From an uncultured Lachnospiraceae bacterium (GTDB lineage Bacteria > Bacillota > Clostridia > Lachnospirales > Lachnospiraceae), in NCBI GenBank assembly GCA_910584685.1, contig CAJUAO010000030.1, positions 1 through 26,459 on the forward strand: 26,459 bases of DNA, read 5' to 3'. Positions 15,418 through 23,202 of this stretch are shown in pieces. The position numbers were made by a program, and so were the translations under genes. Below the pieces are notes generated by a model. It was not told the DNA's origin, ran no database searches, and worked only from the letters and a program-made list of their open reading frames with translations. Numbering within the stretch: position 1 is the stretch's first letter; the number at the start of each line of letters is the position of its first letter.

Positions 15418-16605
15418 CTACAATGACTCCTTTAATATTTCTGTCATCTCGTCCACATGCTCCTTTGTTATTATAAGAGGAGGAACCAGACGAAGAACAT
15501 TTCCTCCTGCAGATAAAACTATAAGTCCCTTATCCATAGCCCTTTTTATAATTTCTCCCACAGGCTTGTCCCCGTCTATGACAAGTCCCTGCATAAGTCC
15601 CATTCCCCGTCTTTCCTTAATATACGGACATGAGGCTGTGATTTCATCAAGCTTCGCCTCAAGATATAACGACACTTCATTTACATGGTCAAGTATATTA
15701 TGCTTTTCAAACATATCATATACCTTTACCACTGACGCCGCTGCAAGAGGATTTCCTCCGTAGGTGGTGCCGTGGTCTCCGGGCTTTAAGGCGTCAGAAA
15801 CCTTTTTATCAGCAACAAATGCCCCTACAGGCACGCCGCAGCCCAATGCCTTTGCCGTTGTAAAGATATCGGGCTTTATACCGTAATTTTCAAAAGCATA
15901 CAGCTTTCCCGTTCTGCCCATGCCGCACTGTATCTCGTCGGAAATCATAACAATATCACGGTCATCGCATAAGGCTCTCACACCCCTTATAAATTCTTCA
16001 CCGGCAGGATAAATACCGCCCTCCCCCTGCACCGTTTCCATGATAACGGCACAGGTCTTGTCATTCACAAGGGTCTTGACGCTTTCAAGATTATTAAACT
16101 CGGCAAATTTCACCCCCGGCATAAGAGGCATAAAAGGCTCCTGATAGTGGTCGTTTCCCGTAACAGAAAGAGCTCCTATGGTTCTTCCGTGGAAGGAATG
16201 CTTCATTGCAATTATTTCATATTCGCCCTTTCCCCGCTTATTATACGCATATCTCTTTGCAAGCTTTAACGCTCCCTCTATTGCCTCTGCGCCGCTGTTT
16301 GTGAAAAACACCTTGTCAAAGCCTGTTGCAGCCGTAATCCTTTCCGCCGCCAGAACTGAGGGAATATTGTAAAAAAGATTTGAGGTATGGATAATACTGT
16401 CTATCTGCTCCTTTATGGCGTCGTTAAATTCTTTATTATTGTAGCCAAATGCAAACACTGCTATACCTGCGCCAAAATCAAGATATTTTTTGCCGTCGGT
16501 ATCGTACAGATATACTCCGTCTCCCTTTTCCAAAACCACCTGAAATCTGTTGTAGGTATGTATAAAATTTTTATCCCCAAGCTCTATATACTCTTTTGTC
16601 TCCAT
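15418..16605 (-). CDS. argD: Acetylornithine aminotransferase
   Basis: This PLP-dependent class III aminotransferase converts N-acetylglutamate semialdehyde to N-acetylornithine with glutamate. At 395 residues it has the usual length. Visible features are YLDFGAGIAVFAFGYNN, FFTNSGAEAIEGALKLA (phosphate-binding region), HSFHGRTIGALSVTG, ISDEIQCGMGRTGKLYAFE and TTAKALGCGVPVGAF with the PLP lysine near residue 252. HGTTYGGNPLAAA follows. ATG lies 2 bp after the argB stop with GGAGAGG overlapping the end of argB. It is the fourth gene of the operon. Confidence 0.96.
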   Translation of the reverse strand: METKEYIELGDKNFIHTYNRFQVVLEKGDGVYLYDTDGKKYLDFGAGIAVFAFGYNNKEFNDAIKEQIDSIIHTSNLFYNIPSVLAAERITAATGFDKVFFTNSGAEAIEGALKLAKRYAYNKRGKGEYEIIAMKHSFHGRTIGALSVTGNDHYQEPFMPLMPGVKFAEFNNLESVKTLVNDKTCAVIMETVQGEGGIYPAGEEFIRGVRALCDDRDIVMISDEIQCGMGRTGKLYAFENYGIKPDIFTTAKALGCGVPVGAFVADKKVSDALKPGDHGTTYGGNPLAAASVVKVYDMFEKHNILDHVNEVSLYLEAKLDEITASCPYIKERRGMGLMQGLVIDGDKPVGEIIKRAMDKGLIVLSAGGNVLRLVPPLIITKEHVDEMTEILKESL

Positions 16606-16607
16606 AT

Positions 16608-17507
16608 TTAATCCTCTCCGTTGAATTTTGCATCAACATCGTTTAAAATTGCCGTTCCGATTCCTTTGTTTGTAAATATTTCAAGGAGCAGACAATGGGT
16701 CCTTCTTCCGTCAAGTATATGTACCCTTGAAACTCCGTTTTCTATGGCGTCAATACAGTTATTAAGCTTTGGAAGCATACCGCCGCCTATATTTCCGCCC
16801 TCCATAAGCTTTCTTGCCTCTCCTATCCTAAGCTCGGAAATAAGGGTTTTTTTATCGTCAGGGTCCTTGCAGACGCCCTCAATATCCGTGAGGAAAGCAA
16901 GCTTCTCCGCCTTTACTGCCCTTGCTATGGCGCATGCCGCGTCGTCGGCGTTAATATTGTAGGTCTTAAAATCCTTATCCATGCCAACAGGACTTACAAT
17001 AGGAAGAAAGTCCTTCTCTATAAGGTCAAGAAGTATTTTTTCATTTACGTTTACAATATCTCCCACATAGCCTATATCCTCGCCGTTTGAGTATTTTTTT
17101 TCACACTCAAGGAGCATTCCGTCCTTGCCGCTTATGCTTACAGCCTTTACGCCAAGCTCCTGCACCATGGAAACAAGCTTCTTGCCTACTCTTCCAAGCA
17201 CCATTTCAGCTATCTCCATGGTAGGCTCGTCCGTCACCCTGAGACCGTTTATAAATTTCGGCTCCATTCCAACCTTGCTTATCCACCTGCTTATCTCCTT
17301 GCCGCCTCCGTGTACGATTATAGGCTTAAAGCCGACAAGCTTAAGAAGGGTTACATCCTTTATGACATTTTTCTGGAGCTCCTCGTCTACCATTGCGCTT
17401 CCGCCGTATTTTACCACAATTATTTTACGGTTAAATTTCTGTATGTAAGGCAGGGCCTCTATTAAGACGTTTGCCTTTTCCTGCCACATTTCCATTTCAC
17501 TTCCCAT
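16608..17507 (-). CDS. argB: Acetylglutamate kinase
   Basis: ArgB phosphorylates N-acetylglutamate, the second step toward ornithine. The 299-residue protein has IIVVKYGGSAM (nucleotide site), PIIVHGGGKEISRW, KFINGLRVTDEPTM and NINADDAACAIARAVKAEKL. LTDIEGVC and GGMLPKLNNCIDAIE follow. Before the kinase core is an extra N-terminal helix (WQEKANVLIEALPYIQKF). In known acetylglutamate kinases this helix is the mark of hexameric, arginine-inhibited enzymes, so feedback control by arginine is likely. ATG at 17507 follows AGGAGG with 8 nt spacing, 12 bp after argJ. Confidence 0.96.
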   Translation of the reverse strand: MGSEMEMWQEKANVLIEALPYIQKFNRKIIVVKYGGSAMVDEELQKNVIKDVTLLKLVGFKPIIVHGGGKEISRWISKVGMEPKFINGLRVTDEPTMEIAEMVLGRVGKKLVSMVQELGVKAVSISGKDGMLLECEKKYSNGEDIGYVGDIVNVNEKILLDLIEKDFLPIVSPVGMDKDFKTYNINADDAACAIARAVKAEKLAFLTDIEGVCKDPDDKKTLISELRIGEARKLMEGGNIGGGMLPKLNNCIDAIENGVSRVHILDGRRTHCLLLEIFTNKGIGTAILNDVDAKFNGED

Positions 17508-17519
17508 TATGCTATCCTC

Positions 17520-18749
17520 CTAGCTTCTGTAATCTGCATTTATTTTCACATAATCGTATGTTAAATCACAGCCCCATGCGGTAGCCTCTGCGCTTCCCAT
17601 ATTCATATGGGCTATGACCGTTACCTCGTCCTCTGAAAGGATTCTTGTGGCTTCCTCCTCACTGTAATCTGCCGGAACGCCCTTTTCCACTATCTTAATC
17701 TTTCCCGCACGGCTTTCATAGAATAAATCAACCTTATCAGGGTCAAATTCTGCTCCCGAATAGCCCATAGCGCAGAGAATTCTTCCGCAGTTTGAATCGT
17801 GTCCGTATATCATTGCCTTGACAAGGCTTGAGGAAACAACGGATTTACTTATTGTAACTGCATTCTCCTTTGTGTCGGCTCCTGTTACCTTTACTTCTAA
17901 AAGAGCAGTTGCGCCCTCTCCGTCTCCCGCCATTTTTTTTGCAAGATATGTGTTTACCTCCTTTAAAGCCTTTGCAAATATCATATAATCATTATTTTTC
18001 TCTTTTATCTCAGGATTGCCTGCAAGACCGTTTGTCATAACAAGCATTGTGTCGTTTGTGGAGGTGTCTCCGTCGACTGATACCATGTTAAAGGTATCCT
18101 TCACATCCTCCTTTACTATCTCCGTAAGCATTTCCTTAGATATATTTACGTCAGATGTAATATATGCAAGCATGGTACACATATTTGGATGTATCATGCC
18201 TGAGCCCTTGCACATGCCTCCGATTTTAACGGTCTTCCCGCCTATCATAAGCTCAAAGGCTATCTGCTTTGACACTGTATCTGTAGTCATAATGGCCTCT
18301 GCCGCCTTTGTTCCGTCAGCCGGCGTACTCCCAAGAATTGCTGCGAGCCCTTCTATGCCTGCCGTCATTTTTTCCGTGGGAAGTTTTCTTCCAATAACTC
18401 CCGTAGAGCCTATAAGCACTGCATTATCCGGTATGTTTAACGCCTTTCCTGCCGCCTTTGAAAGTATTTTGCAGCTATCCATGCCTTCCTTTCCCGTACA
18501 TGCGTTTGCAACGCCGCTGTTCACCACTACAGCCTGCACATAGGGACTGTTTTCTACTATATCCATATCATACTTTACCGGGGCTGCCTTTACTATGTTT
18601 GTGGTAAAGGTTCCTGCAACCTTACACGGTACGTCGCTGTATATCATTGCCATATCCTTTTTTCCGGACATATTTGCCTTTATTCCCACCTCAAGGCCTG
18701 CCGCCTTAAAGCCTTCTGCCGCTACTACGCCGCCTTCTATCTGATTCAT
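17520..18749 (-). CDS. argJ: Bifunctional ornithine acetyltransferase / N-acetylglutamate synthase
   Basis: ArgJ moves the acetyl group from N-acetylornithine to glutamate and may also make N-acetylglutamate from acetyl-CoA, giving the cyclic arginine pathway. The product is 409 residues from the chosen start. It has KGSGMIHPNMCTML near residue 185, where self-cleavage is expected before the Thr (here Cys-Thr rather than Ala-Thr). VSVDGDTSTNDTML and GHDSNCGRILCAMGYSG follow. ATG at 18749 (MNQIEGGVVAAEGFKAAG) follows GAGG. The longer frame from 18812 adds 21 residues unlike the family and lacks a ribosome site. Confidence 0.95.
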   Translation of the reverse strand: MNQIEGGVVAAEGFKAAGLEVGIKANMSGKKDMAMIYSDVPCKVAGTFTTNIVKAAPVKYDMDIVENSPYVQAVVVNSGVANACTGKEGMDSCKILSKAAGKALNIPDNAVLIGSTGVIGRKLPTEKMTAGIEGLAAILGSTPADGTKAAEAIMTTDTVSKQIAFELMIGGKTVKIGGMCKGSGMIHPNMCTMLAYITSDVNISKEMLTEIVKEDVKDTFNMVSVDGDTSTNDTMLVMTNGLAGNPEIKEKNNDYMIFAKALKEVNTYLAKKMAGDGEGATALLEVKVTGADTKENAVTISKSVVSSSLVKAMIYGHDSNCGRILCAMGYSGAEFDPDKVDLFYESRAGKIKIVEKGVPADYSEEEATRILSEDEVTVIAHMNMGSAEATAWGCDLTYDYVKINADYRS

Positions 18750-18829
18750 ATTTACCTCATTTCTGCATGGCTTTATGTACATAATAAGCCTGCGGATGCC
18801 ATGCCGACACAAGCCTGTGATTGAAAATT

Positions 18830-19870
18830 TTACGGAAATACAGGAACTCCCAGAAGCCCCTCTGTCTCGTCAAAGCCAAACATGAGATTCATGTTCTGTA
18901 CAGCCTGCCCTGCCGCGCCCTTAACAAGATTGTCTATGGCTCCCATCATTATAATACTGTTTGTTCTCTCGTCAATTTTAAAATTAACATCTGCAAAGTT
19001 GCTTCCCTCTACCCATCTTGTCTCCGGGCATACTCCCTCGTCAAGAACTCTTACAAATTTTTCATTATTATAACAACTGTCGTATATTTCCTTTACCTCA
19101 TTATATGTAACGCTCTTAGTAAGCTTTGCATATGCAGTAACCAGTATTCCTCTGTTCATAGGAACAAGATGAGGCGTAAATATAATTTTCGCTTCCTTTC
19201 CTGACGCATAGGAAAGCTGCTCCTCTATCTCCGGCGTGTGTCTGTGGGTCAATACTCCGTATGCCTTTATGTTTTCATTTACCTCACAGTACAGATTATT
19301 TACCTTCGCTCCTCTTCCTGCCCCTGATGTTCCTGACTTGGCGTCTATAATAATTGACTGCATGTCAATTATGCCTTCCTTTGCCAGAGGATATATTGAC
19401 AGAAAGCTGCATGTAGGATAGCAGCCCGGATTTGCTATAAGTCTTGCGCTCTTAACGCTTTCCCTGTTTATCTCCGGAAGCCCGTACACAGCCTCTTCTA
19501 TAAATCCGGGACTTTTATGCTCTATGCCGTACCAATGCTCGTATACAGGCACATCCTTTATCCTGAAATCCGCGCTTAAATCTATTATCTTTACCCTATT
19601 TAATATGCTTTCATTTACAAGTGATGCGCAAAGCCCCTGTGGAGTAGCCGTAAATATAACGTCTGCCATATCTGCAAGCTCCTCCATATTGTCGTCAAGG
19701 CATTTGTCGTCCACAAGCTGAAACATATTCTGAAATACCTCGTAATATCTTTTATCTATATAGCTTCTTGAGCCATACCACTTTATTTCTACGTCTCTGT
19801 GCTGTAGCAGAAGCCTTACAAGCTCTGCTCCTGCATAGCCTGTAGAGCCGATAATACCTACACGTACCAT
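18830..19870 (-). CDS. argC: N-acetyl-gamma-glutamyl-phosphate reductase
   Basis: ArgC reduces N-acetylglutamyl phosphate to the semialdehyde with NADPH. From ATG at 19870 it is 346 residues, the usual length. The N-terminal Rossmann motif is VGIIGSTGYAGAELVRLL, the catalytic Cys is in LIANPGCYPTCSFLSIYPL (near residue 150), and AKSGTSGAGRGAKVNN and LTHRHTPEIEEQL follow. Start 19870 is chosen because GGAGG lies 7 nt upstream; the frame is open to 19903 but nothing supports that start. It is the first gene of the argC-J-B-D operon, with a promoter at 19908-19936. Confidence 0.96.
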   Translation of the reverse strand: MVRVGIIGSTGYAGAELVRLLLQHRDVEIKWYGSRSYIDKRYYEVFQNMFQLVDDKCLDDNMEELADMADVIFTATPQGLCASLVNESILNRVKIIDLSADFRIKDVPVYEHWYGIEHKSPGFIEEAVYGLPEINRESVKSARLIANPGCYPTCSFLSIYPLAKEGIIDMQSIIIDAKSGTSGAGRGAKVNNLYCEVNENIKAYGVLTHRHTPEIEEQLSYASGKEAKIIFTPHLVPMNRGILVTAYAKLTKSVTYNEVKEIYDSCYNNEKFVRVLDEGVCPETRWVEGSNFADVNFKIDERTNSIIMMGAIDNLVKGAAGQAVQNMNLMFGFDETEGLLGVPVFP

Positions 19871-19907
19871 TTTCTTTCCTCCATTCCCATTGAAAACAAT
19901 CACATCT

Positions 19908-19936
19908 ACTATAAAACTATAGCTGTAAAATTACAA
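19908..19936 (-). promoter_or_regulatory. Sigma-A promoter of the argC operon
   Basis: On the minus strand TTGTAA (19936-19931), a 17-nt spacer and TATAGT (19913-19908) give a good promoter with a leader of about 30 nt. The -35 overlaps TGTAAAATTACA, an ArgR-like palindrome. Confidence 0.65.
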
Positions 19937-20136
19937 GCATTTTTTAATTCATGTGATTTTCTTCATGTAATTTTTTTTCACTAATTCCATTATGTATTAA
20001 GGCTTTTTTAAAAGCGCCTGCGCACTTATTTTTCGTATGCCTGAACAGTTAATAATTATACATATATTTTGCATATTATGCAATACTAATTTTTATTTTC
20101 TTTATTTTTTATATTTTTTGTTGCATTTTTATAAAC
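19924..20136. promoter_or_regulatory. Cluster of candidate ArgR (ARG-box) operators between argC and argG
   Basis: Five AT-rich sites resemble half or full ARG boxes (Firmicute consensus close to CATGAATAAAAATGCAA). They are TGTAAAATTACA at 19924-19935 (over the argC -35), GCATTTTTTAATTCATG at 19937-19953, TTAATAATTATACAT at 20049-20063, TTGCATATTATGCAA at 20069-20083, and TTGCATTTTTATAAAC at 20121-20136 (over the argG -35). The third and fourth are centred about 20 bp apart, close to the spacing of paired ARG boxes. Apart from these sites and the two promoters no gene is seen in 19871-20228. ArgR itself is not encoded in the window. Confidence 0.5.
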
Positions 20137-20149
20137 TATGATGTATATT
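20121..20149 (+). promoter_or_regulatory. Sigma-A promoter of argG
   Basis: TTGCAT (20121-20126), a 17-nt spacer and TATATT (20144-20149) predict a start near 20157 and a leader of about 72 nt. An ARG-box-like sequence covers the -35, consistent with repression by ArgR. Confidence 0.65.
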
Positions 20150-20228
20150 AATAAGCGGATTTTAATTTCCTGTATATATAATAAAAAAATACAAATCAGC
20201 GAAAATCATCGCGGAAAAGAGGTTAAAT

Positions 20229-21452
20229 ATGAAAGATAAGGTTATACTTGCTTACTCCGGCGGTCTTGATACTACCGCTATCATTCCTTGGTTAAAGGAA
20301 AATTATGATTACGACGTTGTATGCGTCTGCGCAGATGTGGGACAGGGAAACGAGATTGACGGACTTGAAGAAAGAGCTAAGCTTTCCGGAGCAGAAAAAT
20401 TATACATAGAAAATCTTACTGACGAGTTTGTTGACGATTACGTTATTCCTTGCGTTAAGGCAAACGCAGTATACGAAAATAAATATTTACTGGGCACGTC
20501 TATGGCAAGACCTGTTATTGCAAAGCGTCTTGTTGAAATAGCAAGAAAAGAGGGCGCTGTAGCCATATGTCACGGCGCTACAGGAAAGGGTAACGACCAG
20601 GTGCGCTTCGAGCTTACCATTAAGGCTCTTGCTCCTGACCTTAAAATTATCGCTCCTTGGAGATGCAACGATACATGGAAAATGGATTCAAGAGAGGCTG
20701 AAATCGAATATGTTCATGCTCACGGCATTGAGCTTCCGTTTTCTACGGATTCAAGCTACAGCCGTGACCGTAACCTCTGGCATATAAGCCATGAGGGGCT
20801 TGAGCTTGAGGACCCTGCAAATGAGCCTAATTATGACCATCTGTTAGTTTTGGGCGTTTCTCCTGAAAAGGCTCCCGAGGAGGGCGAGTATATTACCCTT
20901 TCCTTTGAAAAGGGCGCTCCTGTTGCCTTAAACGGAGAGAAAATGAAGGCATCAAAAATAATTGAAAAATTAAACGAGCTTGGCGGAAAGCATGGTATAG
21001 GTATTGTAGATATTGTAGAAAACCGTGTTGTAGGCATGAAATCAAGAGGCGTATATGAAACTCCGGGAGGAACTATTCTTATGGAGGCTCACACGCAGCT
21101 TGAGGAGCTTATTCTTGACAGAGATACCCTTGCATATAAGAAAAATATCGGCGACAAATTTGCCGACGTGGTTTATGAGGGAAAGTGGTTTACCCCATTG
21201 CGGGAGGCTCTTCAGGCATTTGTAGAGGCTACCCAGCAGCAGGTGACTGGCGAGGTTAAGATGAAGCTTTACAAGGGCAATATTATAAAAGCAGGTACTA
21301 CTTCTCCTTATTCACTTTATAATGAATCTATTGCAAGCTTTACCACCGGAGAGCTGTATGACCACCATGATGCAGAGGGCTTTATTAATCTGTTTGGTCT
21401 TTCTCTTAAGGTCCGCGCCATGAAAGAGGCTGAATTAAAAAAGAATAATTAA
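20229..21452 (+). CDS. argG: Argininosuccinate synthase
   Basis: ArgG condenses citrulline and aspartate with ATP to argininosuccinate. The 407-residue protein starts MKDKVILAYSGGLDTTAI, with the N-type ATP pyrophosphatase loop SGGLDT at residues 10-15. LLGTSMARPVIAKRLVEIA, CHGATGKGNDQVRFEL and ETPGGTILMEAH follow at the expected places, and the length is normal. ATG follows AGAGG. It is transcribed divergently from argC and is followed by a strong hairpin terminator. The usual partner argH is not next to it, so the operon here is monocistronic. Confidence 0.97.
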   Translation: MKDKVILAYSGGLDTTAIIPWLKENYDYDVVCVCADVGQGNEIDGLEERAKLSGAEKLYIENLTDEFVDDYVIPCVKANAVYENKYLLGTSMARPVIAKRLVEIARKEGAVAICHGATGKGNDQVRFELTIKALAPDLKIIAPWRCNDTWKMDSREAEIEYVHAHGIELPFSTDSSYSRDRNLWHISHEGLELEDPANEPNYDHLLVLGVSPEKAPEEGEYITLSFEKGAPVALNGEKMKASKIIEKLNELGGKHGIGIVDIVENRVVGMKSRGVYETPGGTILMEAHTQLEELILDRDTLAYKKNIGDKFADVVYEGKWFTPLREALQAFVEATQQQVTGEVKMKLYKGNIIKAGTTSPYSLYNESIASFTTGELYDHHDAEGFINLFGLSLKVRAMKEAELKKNN

Positions 21453-21481
21453 GGGCTTTAATTTATAGCCTTACATATGCC

Positions 21482-21531
21482 AAAGGGCAGTCATATTAAC
21501 CTGTTAAAATACGTTAATATGACTGCCCTTT
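21482..21531. terminator. Strong hairpin terminator between argG and the FlxA-like gene
   Basis: AAAGGGCAGTCATATTAAC is followed by a 12-nt loop and its exact 19-nt reverse complement ending in CCCTTT. The following T-run is short (GATTTT), but the stem is long. Being symmetric it probably serves both convergent genes. Confidence 0.8.
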
Positions 21532-21596
21532 GATTTTAAAGAAAGGAGACTGTTTAAAACAACTATTCTTTCACGCTCAGTTATTATACAAATAAT

Positions 21597-22481
21597 TTAT
21601 TTCCCTATAGAAATAAAAAACCTCTGCTGCGCCTCATGACTTGCTTCCTTTGAATAATTAACCGCATTAACTAAATAATCCTTGTTTTCCCCGCTGATAT
21701 CTTCACTGTTATTTTTTTCATTTAATCCCGTGTGTGCTGCCGACTTCACTGAACGGTTTGCCTCACCTAAAATGGAGAATTGGTTTTCCATGGCTCTTTG
21801 TTCCCTTTTCTCCAGTTTTTCAAGCTCCTCCTGCTTTTTCTCCGTATCAGTTCCCCTCGCCGTATCCTGCTTGATTTCACCCTTTAAGATAACAATTCCG
21901 TCTCTGATTCTGGCTATAACAATTCCCTGACGACCTGCCTGCTTCACTGAAGAATCTGCTGATACAATCGCTTTCATCTTTTTTTCGGATAATCCCGCAT
22001 CGGAAGTTTCGTCTGTGTCCATATTTCCGTCTGCCTTTTTTGTTTCTTTTTCGGCATTTTCCTCTTCCTTAAGCTTATCGGCGTCCTCCGGCTGCCGGCT
22101 GTCTGCAGGCTTTCTTAACGTTTCCTGCTTATCAGTGGATATATCCTCTGTCTCAGCTTTGTCCTCTGACTTTTCATCTTCTTTCTTTATTTTTTCTTTT
22201 TGCATCTGTTCCATAAGAATTTCCCTTCGCCGGGACCTGCGAAGTTCTTCCTGATGCTGTCTTAATTCTGTATTAAGACTTAATATCTCCTGTCTAAGCT
22301 TACGGTCTTCATTCTTCTTTTCGTCAGCAGAAAGCTCTTCCTTTGAAGACAAATTTTTCATCTGCTGCTCCACGCCTGTTATTTCATTTTTAATGTTCTT
22401 GCTTTTCGAATCTGTTGAGCGCACCATGGTCATCTCCGTAGCTGACATAGTGTTCACTGATGCTACACCGCCAATTCCCAT
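21597..22481 (-). CDS. FlxA-like coiled-coil protein of unknown function
   Basis: A soluble, highly charged protein of 294 residues from ATG 22481, which has a perfect AAAGGAGG site; the longer frame from 22517 lacks one. The start MGIGGVASVNTMSATEM leads to a coiled coil (about 25-105). It carries the FlxA-like pattern of short Leu/Gln helices around a SADEKK turn. An acidic, Lys/Glu/Asp-rich linker (about 105-165) follows. A conserved-looking block comes next (about 170-205, GIVIARIRDGIVILKGEI), then a second coiled segment and a tail (YLVNAVNYSKEASHEAQQRF). Two short segments, ADSSVKQAGRQG and ANRSVKSAAHTG, look like copies of one motif. FlxA-like genes are often flagellum-associated, but no flagellar gene is adjacent. 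Confidence 0.6.
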   Translation of the reverse strand: MGIGGVASVNTMSATEMTMVRSTDSKSKNIKNEITGVEQQMKNLSSKEELSADEKKNEDRKLRQEILSLNTELRQHQEELRRSRRREILMEQMQKEKIKKEDEKSEDKAETEDISTDKQETLRKPADSRQPEDADKLKEEENAEKETKKADGNMDTDETSDAGLSEKKMKAIVSADSSVKQAGRQGIVIARIRDGIVILKGEIKQDTARGTDTEKKQEELEKLEKREQRAMENQFSILGEANRSVKSAAHTGLNEKNNSEDISGENKDYLVNAVNYSKEASHEAQQRFFISIGK

Positions 22482-22662
22482 AGTATAACCTCCTTTCTTA
22501 TTAAAGGGCGCTTTCATCCGGCACAGCCTTTAATATATTATTCTCTATGAAATCCTGATTTGCCTTACAGGAAATTACTCACAAGCAAAAGCTCACAACG
22601 CCTTTTTGTTTATATTATACTATTTTTCACATGCAAAAATCAAGATTATTTTCTCTATTTTC

Positions 22663-22691
22663 TTTACTTATTTTATATTATGTTGTAAAAT
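22663..22691 (+). promoter_or_regulatory. Candidate promoter of the GtrA-YfhO pair
   Basis: TTTACT (22663-22668), a 17-nt spacer and TAAAAT (22686-22691). The -35 is only moderate (4 of 6). The predicted leader of about 60 nt contains two small hairpins: TTGTGTGC/GCGCACAA (22697-22716, 4-nt loop) and ATGCT/AGCAT (22729-22743). Confidence 0.4.
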
Positions 22692-22761
22692 TACACTTGT
22701 GTGCATCAGCGCACAAATATATCTTTATATGCTTTTTCAGCATGACATAAAGGGGAACCTT

Positions 22762-23175
22762 ATGAAATCACTTATAAATAAGCTTTTAAACAAAGAAACC
22801 ATAAGCTACGTTATATTTGGCGTTTTAACAACCCTTGTGGATTATGGGGCATTTTATATTTTTTATTATAAAGCCGGCTGGTCTGAGGTGTTTTCAAATA
22901 CCGCGGCATGGATACTTGCCGTTGCTTTTGCTTACATTACAAACAAAATATTTGTTTTTGAGGCAAAGACTGAAAATATTAAAGGATTGCTTCTGGAAAT
23001 CATATCATTTGCAGGCGCCAGGGTTGCAACCCTTATTTTATCTGATGTATTTTTACTTTTTACAAAATATATCGGTATGGAGGCTATGATTGCAAAAATT
23101 ATTATTTCCGTAGCCGTTGTCATTATAAATTACTTTTTAAGTAAACTATTTGTATTTAAAAAAATCTCGTCTTAA
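22762..23175 (+). CDS. GtrA-family membrane protein
   Basis: The product is 137 residues from ATG 22762, which follows AAAGGGG. The frame is open back to 22606, but that region is non-coding in character and lacks a ribosome site. Four hydrophobic helices are visible (about 14-32, 40-60, 72-95, 105-130), with the family patterns ISYVIFGVLTTLVDYGAFYI and AYITNKIFVFEA at the N-terminal half. GtrA/GtcA proteins are thought to help move polyprenyl-phosphate-linked sugars across the membrane for cell-surface glycosylation. The YfhO-family gene follows after 27 bp, almost certainly in the same transcript. Confidence 0.9.
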   Translation: MKSLINKLLNKETISYVIFGVLTTLVDYGAFYIFYYKAGWSEVFSNTAAWILAVAFAYITNKIFVFEAKTENIKGLLLEIISFAGARVATLILSDVFLLFTKYIGMEAMIAKIIISVAVVIINYFLSKLFVFKKISS

Positions 23176-23202
23176 GAAGACTTATGAAGCAGGAGGAAAA
23201 AT

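Noticed and set aside
18016..18543. Plus-strand 175-residue frame
   Set aside because: Lies wholly within argJ on the opposite strand, with no ribosome site; a shadow of the real gene. The same applies to plus-strand frames at 1677-2111, 11076-11513 and 14248-14637.
22485..22530. GCCGGATG upstream of the FlxA-like gene as a sigma-28 promoter
   Set aside because: The -10 does not match GCCGATAA well and the only -35 candidate at 15 bp is ATAA rather than TAAA.
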